A DNA stretch of 64,000 nucleotides from Pseudoalteromonas sp. XMcav2-N (GTDB lineage: Bacteria > Pseudomonadota > Gammaproteobacteria > Enterobacterales > Alteromonadaceae). Numbering within the stretch: position 1 is the first letter of the stretch; the number at the start of each line of letters is the position of its first letter. This document shows, one piece after another, positions 60,983 through 64,000 of this stretch. The DNA lies in the NCBI RefSeq assembly GCF_024124545.1, contig NZ_JAMXSF010000019.1, positions 62,001-126,000 of the forward strand, in the 5' to 3' direction. Both the position numbers and the translations under genes were made by a program. Below the pieces are notes generated by a model, which was not told where the DNA came from, made no database searches, and saw nothing but the letters and a program-made list of their open reading frames with translations.

Positions 60983-61450
60983 TTATTCGATGATGAACAG
61001 AGGTTGATCAAACTCAACCGCATCGCCATTTTCAACCAGGATCGCCTTTACAACACCGGCTTTGTCTGACTCGATTTGGTTCATCATCTTCATCGCTTCA
61101 ACGATACACAGTGTGTCGCCCACGTTAACTTTTGAACCCACTTCTACGTAAGCCGCAGCAGTTGGAGAAGACGCTGAGTAGAAAGTACCTACCATAGGTG
61201 ATTTTACCTGATGGCCGGCAGGCGCGTCGCTGGCTGCAGCTGGTGCTTCCGCGGCTGGTGCTGGAGCTGCTGCAGGCGCTGCTGCAGGCGCTGCTGCTGT
61301 TGGTAATGAGTATTGCTGTGGCTGAGCAATGACTGGCGCGCTGCTGTGACGGTTGATGCGTACCGACTCTTCACCTTCGGTGATTTCCAGCTCAGCAATG
61401 CCTGATTCTTCTACTAATTCGATAAGTTTTTTGATCTTGCGAATATCCAT
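60983..61450 (-). CDS. accB: Biotin carboxyl carrier protein
   Basis: A 155-residue protein with an N-terminal helical region (MDIRKIKKLIELVEESGI), a long Ala/Pro linker (about 50-76) and the biotinyl domain with the target Lys in VEAMKMMNQIES (about residue 121). In E. coli the N-terminal part takes part in autoregulation of accBC. It sits between aroQ and accC on the minus strand. Confidence 0.97.
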   Translation of the reverse strand: MDIRKIKKLIELVEESGIAELEITEGEESVRINRHSSAPVIAQPQQYSLPTAAAPAAAPAAAPAPAAEAPAAASDAPAGHQVKSPMVGTFYSASSPTAAAYVEVGSKVNVGDTLCIVEAMKMMNQIESDKAGVVKAILVENGDAVEFDQPLFIIE

Positions 61451-61469
61451 AACTTGACCCGCCTGTTAG

Positions 61470-61931
61470 TTAATTTGAGTTATCTTGTTTGCGCAGCTTG
61501 GCTACGGCCGCCATTAATGCCGCTTCGTAGCCCAGTGCACCTAATCCACATATTACGCCTTGCGCCACATCCGAAAAGTAGGACTTGTGGCGAAAGGGCT
61601 CGCGTGCATAGACATTTGATAAATGCACTTCATAAAACGGAATGCTGACGCTTAGTAGGGCATCTCGCAAAGCAATACTGGTATGCGTGAAAGCAGCTGG
61701 GTTGAAGATGATACAATCAACACGATCATACTGAGCATGAATATGCTCAATCAGCTCTGCTTCGCTATTGCTCTGAAAGTGACTTAGCTCAACATCGTAT
61801 TTTACTGCGCTTTGCGTCAGGCTCTGCATGATGTCTTTTAAGGTCCGGGTGCCGTACTTATCCGGCTCACGTCGGCCCAGCATGTTCAGGTTTGGGCCAT
61901 TCAGGACTAAAATCTTCAAATTTGTAGACAT
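61470..61931 (-). CDS. aroQ: Type II 3-dehydroquinate dehydratase
   Basis: A 153-residue dodecameric dehydratase of the shikimate pathway. Motifs: VLNGPNLNMLGRREPDKYG (Arg and Tyr of the lid), the SNSEAELIEHI segment, NPAAFTHTSIALRDAL, and EVHLSNVYAREPFRHKSYFS with the catalytic His. It is first in the aroQ-accB-accC operon, an arrangement common in gammaproteobacteria. A promoter with a consensus -10 lies about 110 bases upstream. Confidence 0.97.
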   Translation of the reverse strand: MSTNLKILVLNGPNLNMLGRREPDKYGTRTLKDIMQSLTQSAVKYDVELSHFQSNSEAELIEHIHAQYDRVDCIIFNPAAFTHTSIALRDALLSVSIPFYEVHLSNVYAREPFRHKSYFSDVAQGVICGLGALGYEAALMAAVAKLRKQDNSN

Positions 61932-62030
61932 AATGCGTGAAATTCCTTTATTTAGAAAACAAAGCCACTTTTTTCGAAAAAGACCTTGTTAACTTAAGCG
62001 TATGCACAGTAAATAGCAAATATTTCTCAC

Positions 62031-62047
62031 GTTCGCGAACTATTATA
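62031..62047 (-). promoter_or_regulatory. aroQ-accBC promoter with GTTCGCGAAC palindrome
   Basis: On the minus strand a consensus TATAAT (62047-62042) has only a weak -35 (TTGCTG, 19 bases upstream). The 10-bp palindrome GTTCGCGAAC (62031-62040) starts one base after the -10 and covers the expected start point, a position suited to repressor binding. The regulator is not known. Confidence 0.55.
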
Positions 62048-62104
62048 GAGAGTTCAAGGTAAATAGCAGCAAAATACTGGTCTAATCAGCATAGGAAGAG
62101 ACGA

Positions 62105-62136
62105 GACACAGAGGCAATTCTTCAGGCCTCTGTGTC
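62105..62136. terminator. Hairpin between dsbD and aroQ
   Basis: An 11-bp perfect stem, GACACAGAGGC (62105-62115) with GCCTCTGTGTC (62126-62136), and a 10-base loop lie just after the dsbD stop. The T-run on the minus strand is poor, but it probably ends the dsbD transcript. Confidence 0.6.
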
Positions 62137-62167
62137 GTGGGGAACAATTCTTTCGCTAAAAAGCAGG

Positions 62168-63997
62168 TTACATCACGTATTGGCGTACTTTTTCGAGGTG
62201 AGCGGCGAACTCGTCGGCATCCTGGAATCCGGTGATGCGCAGTTCGGGGATCTCATTGCCCTGGGTATCAAAGAACAAAATACTGGGCAGACCGAATACC
62301 GTAAATGCTTCCATGATCTCTATGGTGGTGTCGTTACTTTCGGTCAGATCGAGCTTTAAGGTATCGAAGTAGGCAAACTGCGCCTGTACCTGCTCGGTAG
62401 GAAAGGTGTATTTTTCAAACTCTTTACAGGCCACACACCACTCGGCATACAGATCCACCATGGCGATTTTACCGTTACTGTTGGCTTGCTCGACTGCCAC
62501 ATTTAGTGCAGCCAGGTCGTCCAGCAGTCTGAAGCCTTGCTTGGTGTCATTTTGCGCCACGCTTGTTTGAGCTGTTTCAGGTGCCGGGAAAACCACGCTT
62601 CTGGCTGTCAGCAAGCCAACTACGAATAAGCTGGTTGCCATTGCCCAGAGCAGGGTTTTGCCTTTGCCTTGTGCCTGAGCACTTTGCCAGTGGTGCAGAT
62701 ACAATGCGGTTGCCACCGCCAGCACCGACGCCAGACCCAGAATGATATTAAAGTCGAGGATCCGCTCCAGCAGGATCAGCGGCACAAACAGCATGACAAA
62801 ACCAAACAGGGTTTTCACCTGATCCATCCAGCCTCCCGCTTTGGGCAGTAGTTTACCGCCTGAGGTGCCAAGCAGCAGCAGCGGCAGACCCATACCCAGA
62901 CTCAGCGCATACAGCGTCAGGCCGCCCACCATAAAGTCGCCGCTTTGAGCAACATAAAGCAGGGCCGCAGACAAGGGGGCCGTGGTACAAGGTGAGGCAA
63001 TCAGGCCTGACAACACGCCCATGGAAAACACTCCGGCATAGTTGCCGCCACTTTGCTGATTACTGATCTCAGTAAGCTTACTCATCATGCCGCTGGGCAG
63101 TTTGATTTCGTACCAGCCGAACATTGCAAAGGCCAGTAACACAAACAGTAAACTAAAGCTTATCAGCACCGCCGGATGTTGCAGATAGCCTTGCACCTGG
63201 CCACCAAAATAGGCCACCACTAAACCAAGAGCGGCATAGGTCACGGCCATGCCCTGAACATAAACAAAAGATAGACTAAAGGCCTTTTTAGTCGACAAAT
63301 TTTGCTGTCCGGCAATAAGGCTAGAGAGGATTGGAAACATCGGGAAAACACACGGTGTAAAGGCCAGGCCCACACCCACCGCAAAAAACACCGCCAGGTT
63401 AGTGAGCAGCGATTGCTGCGCCAGTCGCTCCGTGAAGCTCAAATCGTCGCCGTTAGCGGATCCAGGCTCAGGCTGGCTGGTTGCTTTGGCGGGAGGGGTT
63501 GCATCAGCATCGCCGCCACTGACGAGTACAGTTAAAGGCACAGTGATCACTTCGGGCGGGTAACACAGCCCGGCTTCGGCACAGCCCTGATAGCGAATTT
63601 TGACGACTGCACCGTCGGTGATGTTACTGAGTCGGGAGATCACGGCAAATTGGTCAAAATACACTTCGGTTTTGCCAAAAAATTCATCCTCGATCATTTC
63701 ACCCTGCGCATATTCGGGCACTGAAATGTCGGCCCCTTTGGCGATGATCTCCAGTTTCTTCTTATATAAGTAGTAGCCGGGTGCAATGTCCCAGCCGGTA
63801 AACAGCACTTTGCCCTGCTGGTCGAAGTCGAACTTAAACGCTTCTTCGACGGGTAAAAACGTTTGCTGCTTGGGAGCGAGCAAGCTATCGAGCACAGTAG
63901 CATTGCCTGCCGCTTGGCTGCCGGTGCTTAGCAGCATCAACAGGGCGGTCAAAACGGCCAGTATGCCGCTGGGTAAAAAGCGCGTCAGCATTCGCAT
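62168..63997 (-). CDS. dsbD: Thiol:disulfide interchange protein DsbD
   Basis: A 609-residue inner-membrane protein moving electrons from cytoplasmic thioredoxin to periplasmic DsbC, DsbG and cytochrome c maturation. A signal segment precedes the N-terminal immunoglobulin-like alpha domain with its Cys pair (GCAEAGLCYPP, about residue 113). Eight membrane helices follow with the two redox Cys (FTPCVFPMFP; ASPCTTAPLS) and the C-terminal thioredoxin domain has EWCVACKEFEKYTF. All six redox cysteines are present. ATG 63997 gives a plausible start; the window ends three bases beyond, so an upstream start cannot be excluded. Confidence 0.96.
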   Translation of the reverse strand: MRMLTRFLPSGILAVLTALLMLLSTGSQAAGNATVLDSLLAPKQQTFLPVEEAFKFDFDQQGKVLFTGWDIAPGYYLYKKKLEIIAKGADISVPEYAQGEMIEDEFFGKTEVYFDQFAVISRLSNITDGAVVKIRYQGCAEAGLCYPPEVITVPLTVLVSGGDADATPPAKATSQPEPGSANGDDLSFTERLAQQSLLTNLAVFFAVGVGLAFTPCVFPMFPILSSLIAGQQNLSTKKAFSLSFVYVQGMAVTYAALGLVVAYFGGQVQGYLQHPAVLISFSLLFVLLAFAMFGWYEIKLPSGMMSKLTEISNQQSGGNYAGVFSMGVLSGLIASPCTTAPLSAALLYVAQSGDFMVGGLTLYALSLGMGLPLLLLGTSGGKLLPKAGGWMDQVKTLFGFVMLFVPLILLERILDFNIILGLASVLAVATALYLHHWQSAQAQGKGKTLLWAMATSLFVVGLLTARSVVFPAPETAQTSVAQNDTKQGFRLLDDLAALNVAVEQANSNGKIAMVDLYAEWCVACKEFEKYTFPTEQVQAQFAYFDTLKLDLTESNDTTIEIMEAFTVFGLPSILFFDTQGNEIPELRITGFQDADEFAAHLEKVRQYVM

Positions 63998-64000
63998 TAA

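Noticed and set aside
1..64000. CRISPR arrays, prophage genes, rRNA or tRNA genes
   Set aside because: No regularly spaced repeats, phage structural genes, rRNA sequence or tRNA-like cloverleaf with CCA end were found on reading the window.

Overview
The window is a contiguous stretch of gammaproteobacterial chromosome. Protein sequences and gene neighbourhoods (ilvGMEDA with a leader-peptide attenuator, cysJIH, aroQ-accBC, and the polA / engB / yihI block) point to the Alteromonadales, most likely Pseudoalteromonas or a close relative. This placement is inferred from sequence character; no database search was possible. No prophage, CRISPR array, rRNA or tRNA was seen. The only mobile-element trace is one MITE-like element near 25.4 kb.

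Layout. 0-2 kb: two proteins of unknown function. 2.3-7.4 kb: an RND efflux operon (adaptor, permease, TetR regulator) whose promoter carries an AcrR-like inverted repeat. 7.5-9.2 kb: a secreted multidomain endonuclease I. 9.5-13.9 kb: assimilatory sulfate reduction (cysJ-cysI-cysH) with hairpins between the genes. 14-25 kb: housekeeping and membrane genes (solute-binding protein, L2HG-oxidase-like enzyme, thioesterase, S4 protein, YihY, prolyl aminopeptidase, dtd, YiiD-like fusion, pldA). 25.1-25.5 kb: a small RiPP-like precursor peptide whose stop codon lies in the end of the MITE-like element. 25.6-29.9 kb: a lysine-riboswitch operon dapA-dapD-lysA-like-AstE-like on the minus strand. 30-33.4 kb: a hybrid sensor kinase and two exported proteins. 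33.6-40.3 kb: ilvL-ilvGMEDA. 40.3-49.8 kb: an orphan NMT1-type binding protein, a methyltransferase, carbonic anhydrase, ubiK, rep, a GAF-GGDEF-degenerate EAL protein, cytochrome c5 and elbB. 49.8-58.6 kb: polA, yceI, a DUF1285-like gene, engB, cytochrome c4, a methyltransferase, yihI and a DUF2489-like gene. 58.5-64 kb: an EamA transporter, aroQ-accB-accC and dsbD.

The most interesting material is non-coding. Between cytochrome c4 and yihI lies a GGA-rich transcript of about 300 nt with a strong promoter and terminator; it looks like a CsrB/CsrC-type sRNA sponge for CsrA. Between polA and yceI lies a second compact three-hairpin sRNA candidate of about 120 nt, at the position of Spot 42 (spf) in enterobacteria. 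The order polA - sRNA - engB - sRNA - yihI matches E. coli polA-spf-yihA-csrC-yihI, with protein genes inserted. The lysine riboswitch, the ilv attenuator and the RND operator give direct regulatory readings for three operons.
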